Positions 55,715 through 64,000 of a stretch of 64,000 bases of DNA are shown here, piece after piece. Positions within the stretch are counted from its first letter, which is position 1, and the number at the start of each line of letters is the position of its first letter. Source of the stretch: Bradyrhizobium mercantei (GTDB taxonomy: Bacteria > Pseudomonadota > Alphaproteobacteria > Rhizobiales > Xanthobacteraceae). Both the position numbers and the translations under genes were made by a program. The notes under the pieces were generated by a model that was not told the origin of the DNA, did not search any database, and saw only the letters and a list, made by a program, of their open reading frames with translations. The stretch is from the NCBI RefSeq assembly GCF_001982635.1, contig NZ_MKFI01000005.1:186001-250000 (forward strand), in the 5' to 3' direction.

Positions 55715-56314
55715 ATGACCCTTCGAATCTCGGGAAAGAGCATCAGCATCGGCGAGGCGCTCCGCGACCGCGTCAGCGAGCGCACCGACGAGGTCCTGCG
55801 AAAGTATTTTGATGGCAACTATTCCGGTCACATCACCCTGAGCAAGGATGGCTTCGGCTTCCGAACCGACTGCGCGCTGCATCTGGATTCCGGCATCACG
55901 CTGGAAGCCGAATCCAACGCCGCCGACGCCTATGCCAGCGCAGATGCCGCGCTCCTGATGATCGAGAAGCGCCTGCGCCGCTACAAGAGCCGGCTCAAGG
56001 ACCGCTCGGCCCGCAAGACCTATGCCGCAACCGCCGCGCTTGCCGAATTGAACGGCGTCGGGCTCGACGCGCCGAGCTACGTCATCGAGGCACCCGAGAA
56101 CGAGGACGAGGTCACCGAATACAGCCCTGTCATCATTGCCGAGGCAACCACCGCGCTGAAGCGGCTGTCGGTCAGCGAAGCCGTGATGGAGCTCGATCTG
56201 ACCGGCGCCTCCTGCCTGGTGTTCCAGCATGGCGGCAGTGGCCGGTTGAACATCATATACCGCCGCACGGACGGCAATGTCGGCTGGGTCGACCCGCCCG
56301 CGGTGAGCCCCTGA
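55715..56314 (+). CDS. hpf: Ribosome hibernation promoting factor, long form
   Basis: Long HPF joins 70S ribosomes into inactive 100S dimers in stationary phase. The 199-residue protein has the N-terminal RaiA/HPF domain MTLRISGKSISIGEALRDRVSERTDEVLRKYF and LDSGITLEAESNAADAYASADAALLMIEKRLRRYKSRLKDR. A C-terminal dimerisation domain with VVTE-type residues ends VFQHGGSGRLNIIYRRTDGNVGWVDPP. I chose the ATG at 55715. It lies between rpoN and ptsN. Confidence 0.94.
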   Translation: MTLRISGKSISIGEALRDRVSERTDEVLRKYFDGNYSGHITLSKDGFGFRTDCALHLDSGITLEAESNAADAYASADAALLMIEKRLRRYKSRLKDRSARKTYAATAALAELNGVGLDAPSYVIEAPENEDEVTEYSPVIIAEATTALKRLSVSEAVMELDLTGASCLVFQHGGSGRLNIIYRRTDGNVGWVDPPAVSP

Positions 56315-56546
56315 GGATAGTTGGCAGATGGCATTGACGTCCGAAGCCGGCCCTGCTTATGGTCCGCCGCCTCCAGGAACAAGGGGGGCGGAACAGGGTT
56401 CGCAGGTGTTGGCACCGCCGATACGTTGGAGTAGAAGCCCTGCCAGCTGGACCCGGGCTAAGCCCGCATCCTACCTCAACTTCTTGACGCCGCCGCTGTA
56501 AAGCCTATTTCGCAACCTGACGGTTCATTCACCTCGGAACGTCCCA

Positions 56547-57008
56547 ATGCCGATTACCGATTTGGTCGCACCCGAGGCGATACTTCCGGCTTTGAAAGTC
56601 ATCAGCAAGAAGCAGGCGCTGCAGGAACTCGCCGCGCGTGCGTCGGCCTTGACCGGGCAGAATGAACGCGCCGTCTTCGAGGTGCTGCTGCAGCGCGAGA
56701 AGCTCGGCACCACGGCGGTCGGCTATGGCGTCGCCATTCCGCACGGCAAGCTGCCGAAGCTCGAGAAGCTGTTCGGCTTCTTCGCCCGCCTCGAGCGCCC
56801 GATCGATTTCGAGGCGATGGACGGCCAGCCGGTCGACCTGATCTTCCTGCTGCTGGCACCCGAAGGCGCCGGCGCCGACCACCTCAAGGCGCTGGCGCGG
56901 ATCGCCCGCCTGCTGCGCGACCAGGACGTCGCCAAGAAGCTGCGGGCCTCGCGCGACGCGCAGGCGATCTACTCGGTGCTCGCGCTGCCGCCGGCGAGCG
57001 CGGCGTAA
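56547..57008 (+). CDS. ptsN: PTS IIA-like nitrogen regulatory protein
   Basis: PtsN (EIIA-Ntr) is phosphorylated by the PTS-Ntr chain and regulates potassium, nitrogen and other functions. The 153-residue protein has LKVISKKQALQELAARA, the phosphoacceptor His66 in GVAIPHGKLP, and LEKLFGFFARLERPIDFEAMDGQPVDLIFLLLAP. Length is typical. It is the last gene of the conserved rpoN-hpf-ptsN group. Confidence 0.96.
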   Translation: MPITDLVAPEAILPALKVISKKQALQELAARASALTGQNERAVFEVLLQREKLGTTAVGYGVAIPHGKLPKLEKLFGFFARLERPIDFEAMDGQPVDLIFLLLAPEGAGADHLKALARIARLLRDQDVAKKLRASRDAQAIYSVLALPPASAA

Positions 57009-57099
57009 ATCATCCGCATCCGCGAATTCGTTCGCGCAACTGTCATCAGGGTATAGTCGTTGGTCGTGCGTTCGCGCGCGCTGGTGCGCTGCGGAAGCG

Positions 57100-57738
57100 T
57101 CAGCAGATCGTCGGCAGCAGACGGCGGACTTCGTCGAGCAGATCGGGCACGGCCTTCTCGTCATTGGCGAGATGCCTGAGCAGCGCGCTCTGGAACAGGC
57201 CGTCGAACAGCGCGTAGAGCGCGGCTGGAGACGATGCCGGCTTCTTGTTGCCGAGCTCGGCATAGCGCACAGCGATGCGCCAGATCATCGCTTCCAGGCT
57301 CTTGTCGATCTCGAGCACGTCCTTGCGGAACGCCGGCTCGAACATCGCCTGCGAGCGCAGATCGTACCAGAGCCGGTGCATGCGCGCTTCGTTCTCGAGC
57401 GTGGCCGCGAGCTTGGCGAGGAAGCCTTCGGTCAGTTCGTCGCGACTTTGCGCCGTCGTCACCACCTCGTCATAGCGCGTCACGCATTTCGCCTTGTAGT
57501 GACGCACGCAGCAGCAGATCAGATCGAGCTTGTCGCTGAAGTAGTAGTGAAACACGCCGTGCGTGAATGCGGAGTTCTGCGCGATCTCGCGCAGGCTGGT
57601 GCGCGCGAAGCCGAGTTCGCCGAGCGTTTCCAGTGCGGCTTCCGCAAGCTCGATGCGCCGCGCGTTGAACTTCTCGTCGCGCAGCGCCTCGGTCGCTACT
57701 GCCACGCGTTGAGCCGCTCCTGTCGCTTGCCGCGCCAT
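57100..57738 (-). CDS. TetR family transcriptional regulator
   Basis: The 212-residue protein has an N-terminal HTH: ARRIELAEAALETLGELGFARTSLREIAQNSAFTHGVFHYYFSDKLDLI (residues 28-75). The C-terminal domain is of the BetI-like type (AKLAATLENEARMHRLWYDLRSQAMFEPAFRKDVLEIDKSLEAMIWR). It faces the SDR operon across a gap with two TTGACA-N2-TGTCAA palindromes, its probable operators. The ligand is unknown, but the downstream enzymes suggest an acyl-CoA or aromatic/alicyclic substrate. Confidence 0.9.
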   Translation of the reverse strand: MARQATGAAQRVAVATEALRDEKFNARRIELAEAALETLGELGFARTSLREIAQNSAFTHGVFHYYFSDKLDLICCCVRHYKAKCVTRYDEVVTTAQSRDELTEGFLAKLAATLENEARMHRLWYDLRSQAMFEPAFRKDVLEIDKSLEAMIWRIAVRYAELGNKKPASSPAALYALFDGLFQSALLRHLANDEKAVPDLLDEVRRLLPTIC

Positions 57739-57821
57739 CTCGTGCCTTCCCTCTGTCTCTTCCCTTGAGCGACTATATCGCGGCGGACCGCGGCGCGCTC
57801 AATCCCTTCACATCACCATCT

Positions 57822-57857
57822 TTGACACTTGTCAAATTCAGGCTTGACAAGTGTCAA
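57822..57857. promoter_or_regulatory. Probable TetR operator pair
   Basis: Two 14-base palindromes, TTGACACTTGTCAA (57822-57835) and TTGACAAGTGTCAA (57844-57857), share TTGACA-N2-TGTCAA and lie 22 bases centre to centre, about two helix turns. They are 85-120 bases upstream of the TetR start, in the gap to the SDR gene. Confidence 0.78.
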
Positions 57858-58069
57858 GTTCCTGGACGAGGGTTGGCGAAATAATTTGGACAACCGTCAA
57901 GACGGCTGACCAATCGATTAAGCAGGAGGAAATGCACCGCCGGGCGCGCCAACGCTGCGCCCGCCGACGCCGGCCGTGACCATCAATGCGCTCCAGATGC
58001 GCAAGGCCCGGGCCCGCGCAGCCAATCTCAGCACGCACCAAAATCACCAAGCAAAGGGAGGACTACGTC

Positions 58070-58873
58070 ATGAGTGGGAAGAGCCTTGAAGGCCGGAAAG
58101 CCCTGGTCACCGGCGGCGCCCGGGGAATTGGCGCGGCGATCGCGCAGGCGCTGGCGCGGTCCGGCGCCGCGGTCATGATCGGCGATATTCTCGATGACGC
58201 CGGCAAGGCGAGCGCCGCCGAGATCGCCAAGGCCGGGGTGAAGACCGGTTTCGTCAAGCTCGACGTCACCGACGATGTGCAATGGGAGCGGGCCGCAGCC
58301 GCAACCGTCGAAACCCTCGGCGGCTTCGACATCCTGATCAACAATGCCGGCATCGAGATCACCTCGCTGGTCGCCGACATCAAGGCCGAGGACGCGCGCC
58401 GGATGTGCGACGTCAACATCGTCGGCACCGTGCTCGGCATGAAGCACGCCTTCCGCGCGATGCGGCCGGGCGGTGCGGCAGGCAAGGGCGGCGCGGTGGT
58501 CAACATCGCCTCGGTTGCTGCGACGATCGCCTTCCCGAGCATCGCCGTTTACTCCGGCACCAAATCCGCGGTCGACCGCATGACCCGGGTCGGCGCGATG
58601 GAAGCCGGCAAGCTCGGCTATGGCGTGCGCGTCAACTGCATCTATCCCGGGCTGATCCCGACCGACATGGGCCTGCAGCTCGCCAATGACATCGTGAAAA
58701 TCGGTCTCGCGCCCGACGTCAATGCCGCCGTCGGCTCGGTGGTGGAGCAGACGCCGCTCGGCAAGCTCGCCGAGGTCTCCGACATCGCCGATGCCGCGGT
58801 GTTCCTGTGCTCGAACGATGCCCGCTTCATCACCGGCATCGGCCTGCCGGTCGATGGCGGCATGGGCATGTAG
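58070..58873 (+). CDS. Short-chain dehydrogenase/reductase
   Basis: The 267-residue classical SDR has the cofactor motif ALVTGGARGIGAAIA near residue 12, the NNAG motif in LINNAGIEI, the catalytic Ser in VVNIASVAATIAFPS and YSGTKSAVDR (Tyr and Lys). Asp in GDILDDA at the end of beta2 suggests NAD. The ATG at 58070 follows GGGAGGA. Substrate likely a hydroxyl or keto acyl compound or alicyclic alcohol, judged from the neighbours only. Confidence 0.9.
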   Translation: MSGKSLEGRKALVTGGARGIGAAIAQALARSGAAVMIGDILDDAGKASAAEIAKAGVKTGFVKLDVTDDVQWERAAAATVETLGGFDILINNAGIEITSLVADIKAEDARRMCDVNIVGTVLGMKHAFRAMRPGGAAGKGGAVVNIASVAATIAFPSIAVYSGTKSAVDRMTRVGAMEAGKLGYGVRVNCIYPGLIPTDMGLQLANDIVKIGLAPDVNAAVGSVVEQTPLGKLAEVSDIADAAVFLCSNDARFITGIGLPVDGGMGM

Positions 58874-58909
58874 CAGCAAAGCCGACAACAAGCATTTCGG
58901 AGGAACGCA

Positions 58910-60040
58910 ATGAGCGAGAAAAAGCCCGTCATCGTCTACGGCGCGTCCGGCTACACCGGCCGGCTGGTCTGCGAATATCTGCGCGAGTACAACATCCCCT
59001 TCATCGCCGCCGGCCGCAGCGCCGACAAGCTCAACGCGGCGATGAAGTCGAACGTGGCCGGCATCGAGACCGCCGACTACGAGGTGGTGACGGTGCCGCA
59101 CACTGCGGCCGCACTGACCGAGCTGTTCAAGGGCGCCTCGGTGGTGCTCAACACCGTGGGCCCGTTCGCCAAGTTCGGCGTCGAGGTGGTGCAGGCTTGC
59201 CTGGCTGCCAAGTGCCACTACACCGACACGACCGGCGAGCAGGACTGGCTGATCACGCTCGAGCAGGAGTTCGGCACGAAGTTCGCCAATGCCGGCCTGC
59301 TGCTGGCGCCGGGCATCGCGCAAATGTACACCACCGGCGAGATCGCCGCGCAGTTGTGCCTGGAGACGCCCGGCCTCGACACGCTCGATATCGCCGTGTT
59401 CTGGGGTGGCAGCCCGACCATCGCCTCGACGCAGACCATCCTGGTCAACGCCGCGATGGCCAAGGCCTACTATCTCGAGCAGAACAAGTATGTCGAACAT
59501 CAGCCCGATGCCGGCCTCTACAACCTCGCGATCCCCGGCCAGCACGAACTGGCGCTGGCGCTGCCCTGGGGCGGCACCTCGCACCCGGTGTGGTTCAAGC
59601 GCGATCCGCGCGTGGCCAACGTGAAGGTGCTGGGCGGCGTGTTCAATCGCGCGCTGATGCTGGGCGTGCCGCAGATCGTCGCCGCCGCGCTGGAGGCGAC
59701 CAAGGACATGAAGCCCGACGAGCGCTACGCCGCGCTGGCGCAGACCGCGGCCGGCGTGATGAACACCATGCCGCCGCGCGAGAACCCGCGCGTCAACAAG
59801 TCGCTGGATTCGGTGTATGCCTCCGGCCCGCTGGGGCGCGCGCACTGCGTTATCTACGGCAACAGCAACTACAAGCAGACCGGCATGCTGCAGGCCTTCG
59901 CCGCGGCGTACCTGCTGCAACAGCCGCCGAAGCGCGTCGGCTTCGCCTCCGGCTGCCAGGCGTTCGGCCATCACGAACTGCTCGGGCAATTGCGCAGCTT
60001 CGGCCTGGTCGGCAAGCCGGTCCTGACCGTGCACGATTGA
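58910..60040 (+). CDS. Saccharopine-dehydrogenase-like NAD(P)-binding protein
   Basis: The 376-residue protein begins PVIVYGASGYTGRLVCEYLREYNIPFIAAGRS, the Rossmann motif of the saccharopine dehydrogenase/trans-acting enoyl reductase group. VVLNTVGPFAKFGVEVVQACLAAKCHYTDTTGEQDW and MPPREN-type segments follow. It is not lysine-pathway saccharopine dehydrogenase. Substrate unknown; the position after the SDR and before a CoA ligase suggests redox work on a similar compound. Codon use is heavy in CTG and GTG compared with neighbours, which might reflect transfer. Confidence 0.82.
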   Translation: MSEKKPVIVYGASGYTGRLVCEYLREYNIPFIAAGRSADKLNAAMKSNVAGIETADYEVVTVPHTAAALTELFKGASVVLNTVGPFAKFGVEVVQACLAAKCHYTDTTGEQDWLITLEQEFGTKFANAGLLLAPGIAQMYTTGEIAAQLCLETPGLDTLDIAVFWGGSPTIASTQTILVNAAMAKAYYLEQNKYVEHQPDAGLYNLAIPGQHELALALPWGGTSHPVWFKRDPRVANVKVLGGVFNRALMLGVPQIVAAALEATKDMKPDERYAALAQTAAGVMNTMPPRENPRVNKSLDSVYASGPLGRAHCVIYGNSNYKQTGMLQAFAAAYLLQQPPKRVGFASGCQAFGHHELLGQLRSFGLVGKPVLTVHD

Positions 60041-60044
60041 GCCT

Positions 60045-60067
60045 GAGCCCCGATCAGATCGGGGCTC
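60045..60067. terminator. Hairpin after the 58910-60040 gene
   Basis: GAGCCCCGAT / ATCGGGGCTC with a 3-base loop, five bases after the stop. No T-run follows, so it may be a weak terminator or stabilising structure. Confidence 0.45.
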
Positions 60068-60085
60068 GACACGCCGTTCCCTGAA

Positions 60086-60129
60086 GCGTTTTCGTCAAGC
60101 GGACTGGTTTCCACTTTGCTCGAAAACGC
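60086..60129. repeat. Dispersed palindromic repeat, family B
   Basis: GCGTTTTCGTCAAGCGG...CACTTTGCTCGAAAACGC. The ends match 5817-5860. It is in the gap before the ligase gene. Confidence 0.75.
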
Positions 60130-60183
60130 AGTATCCGCGGGTGACGCTGTCGCGCGTCACCCGCGCCTCTCGCGAGACCCGCC

Positions 60184-61707
60184 ATGCGCTTCATCGATTA
60201 TCTCGACAAGGGTGCCTCGCTCGGCGCCGACGCGCCGTGCCTCACCATGGACGGGCGCGACCTCAGCTATGGCGATGTGCAGCGGCTGAGCTACCGGATC
60301 GCGCGTGGGCTCGCGCGCTCGGGCATCGCTCCCGGCGAGAAGGTCGCGATCCTCTCAGGCAACGATCCGCTCGCGTTTGCCTGCGTGTTCGGCATCTCGC
60401 GCGCGGCCGCGGTGTGGTGCCCGATCAATCCGCGCAACGAAGCGGCCGAGAACAGGTTCATCCTCGACCAGTTCGATTGCCGCCTGCTGCTGTTTCATTC
60501 GAGCTTTGCGCCGATGGTCGAGGCCGTGAGGCAGGATCTATCCAAGCTGCGTACGCTCGTCTGTCTCGATACCGAGTTGCCGTTCGCCCCGTCCTTCGAC
60601 CGCTGGCTCGGCGGGCTCGCCGATGATGTCTTTCAGCGCGACACGATCGACGATCTCGCGATGATCCCGGGCACCGGCGGCACCACCGGCAAGCCGAAGG
60701 GCGTGATGCTCTCGGGCCGCAACATCGAGGCGATGACTGCGCTGACCCTGATGGGGTACCCGTTCAAGGGACGCCCGATCTATCTCGCGCTGGCGCCGCT
60801 GACGCACGCCGCGGGCGTGCTGTGTTTCCCGATCATGACGCTGGGCGGCCGGATCGTGATCATGCATCACCCTGACATCGGCGAGTTCCTCACGCTGATC
60901 GAGCGCTATCGCGTCACCCACACCTTCCTGCCGCCGACCGTGATCTACATGCTGCTCGATCATCCGAAGCTCGACGCGACTGATCGCTCCTCGCTGCAAT
61001 GCTTCTGGTATGGCGCCGCGCCGATCTCGGCGACGCGGCTCGCGGAGGCCTTGCAGCGGATCGGACCGATGGCGCAGCTGTTCGGCCAGACCGAGGCACC
61101 GATGATGATCTCGATGATGGCACCCGCCGATCACTACAATCCGGACGGCACCATCGCCATGGAGCGACTGTTGTCGGCGGGGCGGATCGGCCCGCTGGTG
61201 CAGGCCGGCATCATGGATGGCGACGGCAAGCTGTTGCCGGTGGGATCACGCGGCGAGATCGTGGTGCGCGGTTCGCTTGTCATGGAGGGCTACTACAAGA
61301 ACCCGGAAGCGACACGCGAAGCGTCAGTGCATGGCTGGCACCATACCGGCGACATCGGCTACATCGACGGCGACGGCTATCTCTACATCGTCGACCGCGC
61401 CAAGGACATGATCATCACCGGCGGCTTCAACGTCTACTCGATCGAGGTCGAGAACGCGTTGCGCGCCCATGAGGCGGTGCAGGATTGTGCTGTCGTCGGG
61501 TTGCCCGACGACAAATGGGGCGAGCGCATCGTTGCCGTGGTGCAGCCGCGTGCCGGCCACACCGTCGATGCGACTGCGCTTGCGGCTTTCGTCAAGCAGC
61601 AGATCGGCAGCATCAAGACGCCGAAGCAGATCGAGGTCTGGGACGATCTTCCGCGCTCCAAGGTCGGCAAGGTGCTGAAGCCGGACATCCGCGCGCGACT
61701 GGCCTGA
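60184..61707 (+). CDS. Class I adenylate-forming enzyme (acyl-CoA synthetase-like)
   Basis: The 507-residue protein belongs to the AMP-dependent synthetase/ligase family. It has a modified P-loop PGTGGTTGKPKGVMLS near residue 162, LAPLTHAAG, the GQTEAPM motif, the adenylation motif GWHHTGDIGYIDGDGYLYIVDRAKDMIITGGFNVYSIEVENAL and the C-terminal lysine in PRSKVGKVLKPDIRARL. It should activate a carboxylic acid with ATP and transfer it to CoA. The substrate is not clear. A family B repeat precedes it. Confidence 0.9.
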   Translation: MRFIDYLDKGASLGADAPCLTMDGRDLSYGDVQRLSYRIARGLARSGIAPGEKVAILSGNDPLAFACVFGISRAAAVWCPINPRNEAAENRFILDQFDCRLLLFHSSFAPMVEAVRQDLSKLRTLVCLDTELPFAPSFDRWLGGLADDVFQRDTIDDLAMIPGTGGTTGKPKGVMLSGRNIEAMTALTLMGYPFKGRPIYLALAPLTHAAGVLCFPIMTLGGRIVIMHHPDIGEFLTLIERYRVTHTFLPPTVIYMLLDHPKLDATDRSSLQCFWYGAAPISATRLAEALQRIGPMAQLFGQTEAPMMISMMAPADHYNPDGTIAMERLLSAGRIGPLVQAGIMDGDGKLLPVGSRGEIVVRGSLVMEGYYKNPEATREASVHGWHHTGDIGYIDGDGYLYIVDRAKDMIITGGFNVYSIEVENALRAHEAVQDCAVVGLPDDKWGERIVAVVQPRAGHTVDATALAAFVKQQIGSIKTPKQIEVWDDLPRSKVGKVLKPDIRARLA

Positions 61708-61998
61708 GCGTCCGGGGAGTTGAGGCAGACCAAGGTCGAATTTACCGGGCGGACCGGAGGGCTAGATTTCGGCCTGCAAGACCGTGTCATAAGGGATGTC
61801 GTACTCCCGCGATGGCGATCGGTTGTGCCGCTCGCGATCCAGGGACCGGCTTCCTGAGGCCCTGCATGGGCACGACCCGCGCAACAGCGGCGCCGCCCCC
61901 ACCAAACTAGCAAATGGGCATCGCTCGCATCGTCCACCGCCGTGGACGGTGACGCAACGCATTCCAGAAGGCCGAATATGTCGGCCAGGGAGATGCAC

Positions 61999-63330
61999 AT
62001 GACGACATTGGACATTGCAACCACCCCATTGCCGGAAGCCGAGCACCAGGCGCAATTGCGTCGCGCATTGATCGCCAGCACGGTCGGCACCACCATCGAA
62101 TGGTACGACTTCCTGCTCTACAGCACGGTGACCGGCCTCGTGTTCGGCAAGCTGTTCTTTCCGAAGTCCGATCCCCTTGTCGGCGTGCTGGAGGCATTCG
62201 CCATCTACACGGTGGGCTTCATCGCGCGGCCGATCGGTGCTGCGATCTTCGGCCATTATGGCGATCGCATCGGCCGCAAGGGCGCGCTGATCGCCACCTT
62301 GCTCCTGACCGGGCTTGCCACCGCGGCGGTCGGCCTCGTCCCGACCTATGACCAGATCGGCATCTGGGGCGCGGTCATCCTGACCGTCATCCGTTTCATC
62401 CAGGGCGTGGGCGTCGGCGGCGAGTGGGGCGGCTCGGTGTTGCTCTCGATGGAATGGGCACGCACCAACCAGCATCGCGGCTTCATCACCTCATGGCCGC
62501 AGCTCGGTGGTCCCGCCGGATTGTTGCTGGCGAACATCGCGGTGCTGGTGTTCAGCCGCATTTCCGGCGATCAGTTCCTGGTCTGGGGCTGGCGCATTCC
62601 TTTCCTGCTCAGCCTCGTGATGATTGCCATCGGGCTCTACATCCGGCTCGGCATCATGGAGACGCCGACGTTCCGCCGTATCGTGGCCGAGAACCGTGTC
62701 GCGCGGGTCCCGGTCCTCGAGGTGATCAAGCGTCAGCCGCGGTCGATCATTCTGGCGGCGCTGGCGCGGATGGCCGAGCAGGCGCCGGCCTATATCTACC
62801 TCGCCTTCGTCTTCGCCTACGGCACCCAGGTGATCCACCAGGATCGCGACTTCCTGCTCATCTGCCTGATCTGTGCCGGCGTCCTGTCGCTTGTCACGAT
62901 TCCGCTGGCCGGGCACCTGTCGGATCGCATCGGACGCAAGCGCATGTATCTGATCGGCTCCGTCCTCACAGGGCTGTTCGGCTTCGTGTATTTCGGCCTG
63001 CTCAACACTGCGGCGCCGGTGCTGATCTTCATCGCCATCGTGCTGTCATTCGTGCCGCACGACCTGATGTACGGACCACAGGCAGCGTTGATCGCGGAGT
63101 GCTTCACCCCGCGGCTGCGCTACAGCGGCTGCTCGATCGGCTATCAGCTCTCCTCGGTGATATCAGGCGGACCGGCACCGCTGATCGCCACCGCGCTGCT
63201 CGCGGCCACCGGATCCGGTTACACGATCGCGCTCTACATTCTGTTCTGCGCGGTCGTCAGTATTATCGCGACCGCCTTGATGCCCGACTACACCAACAGG
63301 GACATTTCGGAGGAGCACGACTTGCCTTGA
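61999..63330 (+). CDS. MFS transporter, metabolite:H+ symporter (MHS) type
   Basis: The 443-residue protein has 12 hydrophobic segments and the MHS features STVGTTIEWYDFLLYSTVTGLVFGKLFFP near residue 25 and GHYGDRIGRK. FIQGVGVGGEWGGSVLLSMEW and GHLSDRIGRKRMY also fit. MHS members carry small carboxylates, betaines or aromatic acids. I chose the ATG at 61999 because an AGGGAG lies six bases upstream; in-frame starts at 61978 and 61993 are possible. It likely imports the substrate of the ligase and dehydrogenases upstream. Confidence 0.88.
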   Translation: MTTLDIATTPLPEAEHQAQLRRALIASTVGTTIEWYDFLLYSTVTGLVFGKLFFPKSDPLVGVLEAFAIYTVGFIARPIGAAIFGHYGDRIGRKGALIATLLLTGLATAAVGLVPTYDQIGIWGAVILTVIRFIQGVGVGGEWGGSVLLSMEWARTNQHRGFITSWPQLGGPAGLLLANIAVLVFSRISGDQFLVWGWRIPFLLSLVMIAIGLYIRLGIMETPTFRRIVAENRVARVPVLEVIKRQPRSIILAALARMAEQAPAYIYLAFVFAYGTQVIHQDRDFLLICLICAGVLSLVTIPLAGHLSDRIGRKRMYLIGSVLTGLFGFVYFGLLNTAAPVLIFIAIVLSFVPHDLMYGPQAALIAECFTPRLRYSGCSIGYQLSSVISGGPAPLIATALLAATGSGYTIALYILFCAVVSIIATALMPDYTNRDISEEHDLP

Positions 63331-63420
63331 TCGAATGATCCGCGAGCAAGCTCGACCAGGCAGCAGGCGCAGGGATTTGCGCTTGCGGTTGGCACAGCGT
63401 CAGCCTGCGTGATCCGGCAG

Positions 63421-63978
63421 CTACCTCTTGCCGTACTCGGTGAACACATAGTCGCGGTTCTGCACCACGGTGTGGCACGCATAGCCGCACTTGGCGTCGT
63501 TTTCCTGCGGCGGATTGTCGGTCGTGTTGGCGGGCCTGAACACATCCGTCGCCGCGTCGTACTCGAATGCGCCGTATCCCCAGCCGCCGCTATCGGCGAA
63601 CCTCTTGCTGTCCTTCACCATGAAATCGACGTCGTGCTGGGTGCCCGGCACGGTAGGCTGACCTGGATACGCCTCCTGCTTTTTCGGGATCCAATGAATC
63701 TTCGCCATCTTGGCGCCATCCGGGAACGGCTTGCCGTTGCCGGGCACGCCCTCCCGGTAAGCGCCGATCATCGCCGGATTGCCCAGGATCACGGCGATCA
63801 CACCTTCGTTCTCGCTGATCGCAATCGCGGACCAGTCCTCGTATCCCCTGAACTCGGAGAACGCGAGCCCGTTCGGCACTTGCAGACTGTATTTGTCCTG
63901 CGCGGAAATCGCGACACCAGTCGCCAGGACGGAAATCGACACCGAAGCAACGAGATTGATCAGCGAGCTCTTCTGCAT
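63421..63978 (-). CDS. Secreted cytochrome P460-like protein
   Basis: The 185-residue precursor has a Sec signal peptide (cleavage near AISAQ) and a P460-like beta-sheet domain with EFRGYEDWSAIAISEN, VILGNPAMIGAYREGVPGNG, FPDGAKMAKIHWIPKK and GWGYGAFEYD. The haem motif near the C-terminus is C164-GYA-C168-H169, i.e. CX3CH instead of CX2CH. P460 cytochromes oxidise hydroxylamine or bind NO. It converges with the MHS transporter gene and its upstream region begins near the end of the window. Confidence 0.82.
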   Translation of the reverse strand: MQKSSLINLVASVSISVLATGVAISAQDKYSLQVPNGLAFSEFRGYEDWSAIAISENEGVIAVILGNPAMIGAYREGVPGNGKPFPDGAKMAKIHWIPKKQEAYPGQPTVPGTQHDVDFMVKDSKRFADSGGWGYGAFEYDAATDVFRPANTTDNPPQENDAKCGYACHTVVQNRDYVFTEYGKR

Positions 63979-64000
63979 GGTCGCATCTCCTTCAATCGAT

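Overview
The window reads as chromosomal DNA of a Bradyrhizobium-like alphaproteobacterium (Rhizobiales/Hyphomicrobiales). The basis is high GC content, the gene order, and several families of dispersed palindromic intergenic repeats that I recognise from memory as typical of Bradyrhizobium and Rhodopseudomonas. No database search was possible, so the genus is an inference. About 60 protein genes, one tRNA gene, five parS centromere sites, a candidate replication origin and one small integrated element can be supported.

Layout. 1-732: C-terminal end of a hybrid histidine kinase. 902-5681 (minus): coaA, then the histidine genes hisE-hisF-hisA-hisH, a DUF2628 membrane protein and hisB. 5927-8913 (plus): hslV, a GNAT acetyltransferase, a DUF2585 membrane protein and hslU. 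9098-10228: unknown multi-spanning membrane protein. 10231-17025: smr, mltA, Tim44-like, secB (plus), dnaQ, coaE, maf, ppsR. 17026-17486: candidate oriC. 17487-25896 (plus): hemJ, rho, mnmE, mnmG, rsmG, parA, parB, with five parS sites between 21079 and 23402. 26023-36248 (minus): holA, lptE, leuS, a Tat-exported metallo-hydrolase, a TSUP permease, pheT, pheS. 36943-38426 (minus): rplT, rpmI, infC, the last with an AUU start codon. 38670-45079: alpha/beta hydrolase, SnoaL-like protein, thioesterase, queG, GST, uppP and an NDUFA9-like protein.

45228-48361: tRNA-Leu(CAG) carries a roughly 3-kb integrated element. It has a tyrosine integrase, 23-bp direct repeats at its ends, and a GTACAC-N7-GTACAC motif near each end. 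It carries very little cargo: an 86-residue membrane protein and a 5'-truncated PIN-like (DUF4935) nuclease gene.

48567-57008: an MFS transporter, then the conserved envelope/sigma-54 block rnd-like, lptC, lptA, lptB, rpoN, hpf, ptsN. 57100-63330: a TetR regulator divergent from SDR, saccharopine-dehydrogenase-like, acyl-CoA-synthetase-like and MHS transporter genes. Two TTGACA-N2-TGTCAA palindromes lie in the divergent gap. 63421-63978: a secreted cytochrome P460-like protein with a CX3CH haem motif.

How it fits together. Genes left of 17026 run mainly leftward and genes right of 17487 run rightward up to parB. The parAB-parS segregation cluster lies 4-9 kb from the candidate origin, as expected for an alphaproteobacterial origin-proximal region. 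The accessory content is confined to the tRNA-Leu element and the TetR-controlled catabolic-looking cluster.
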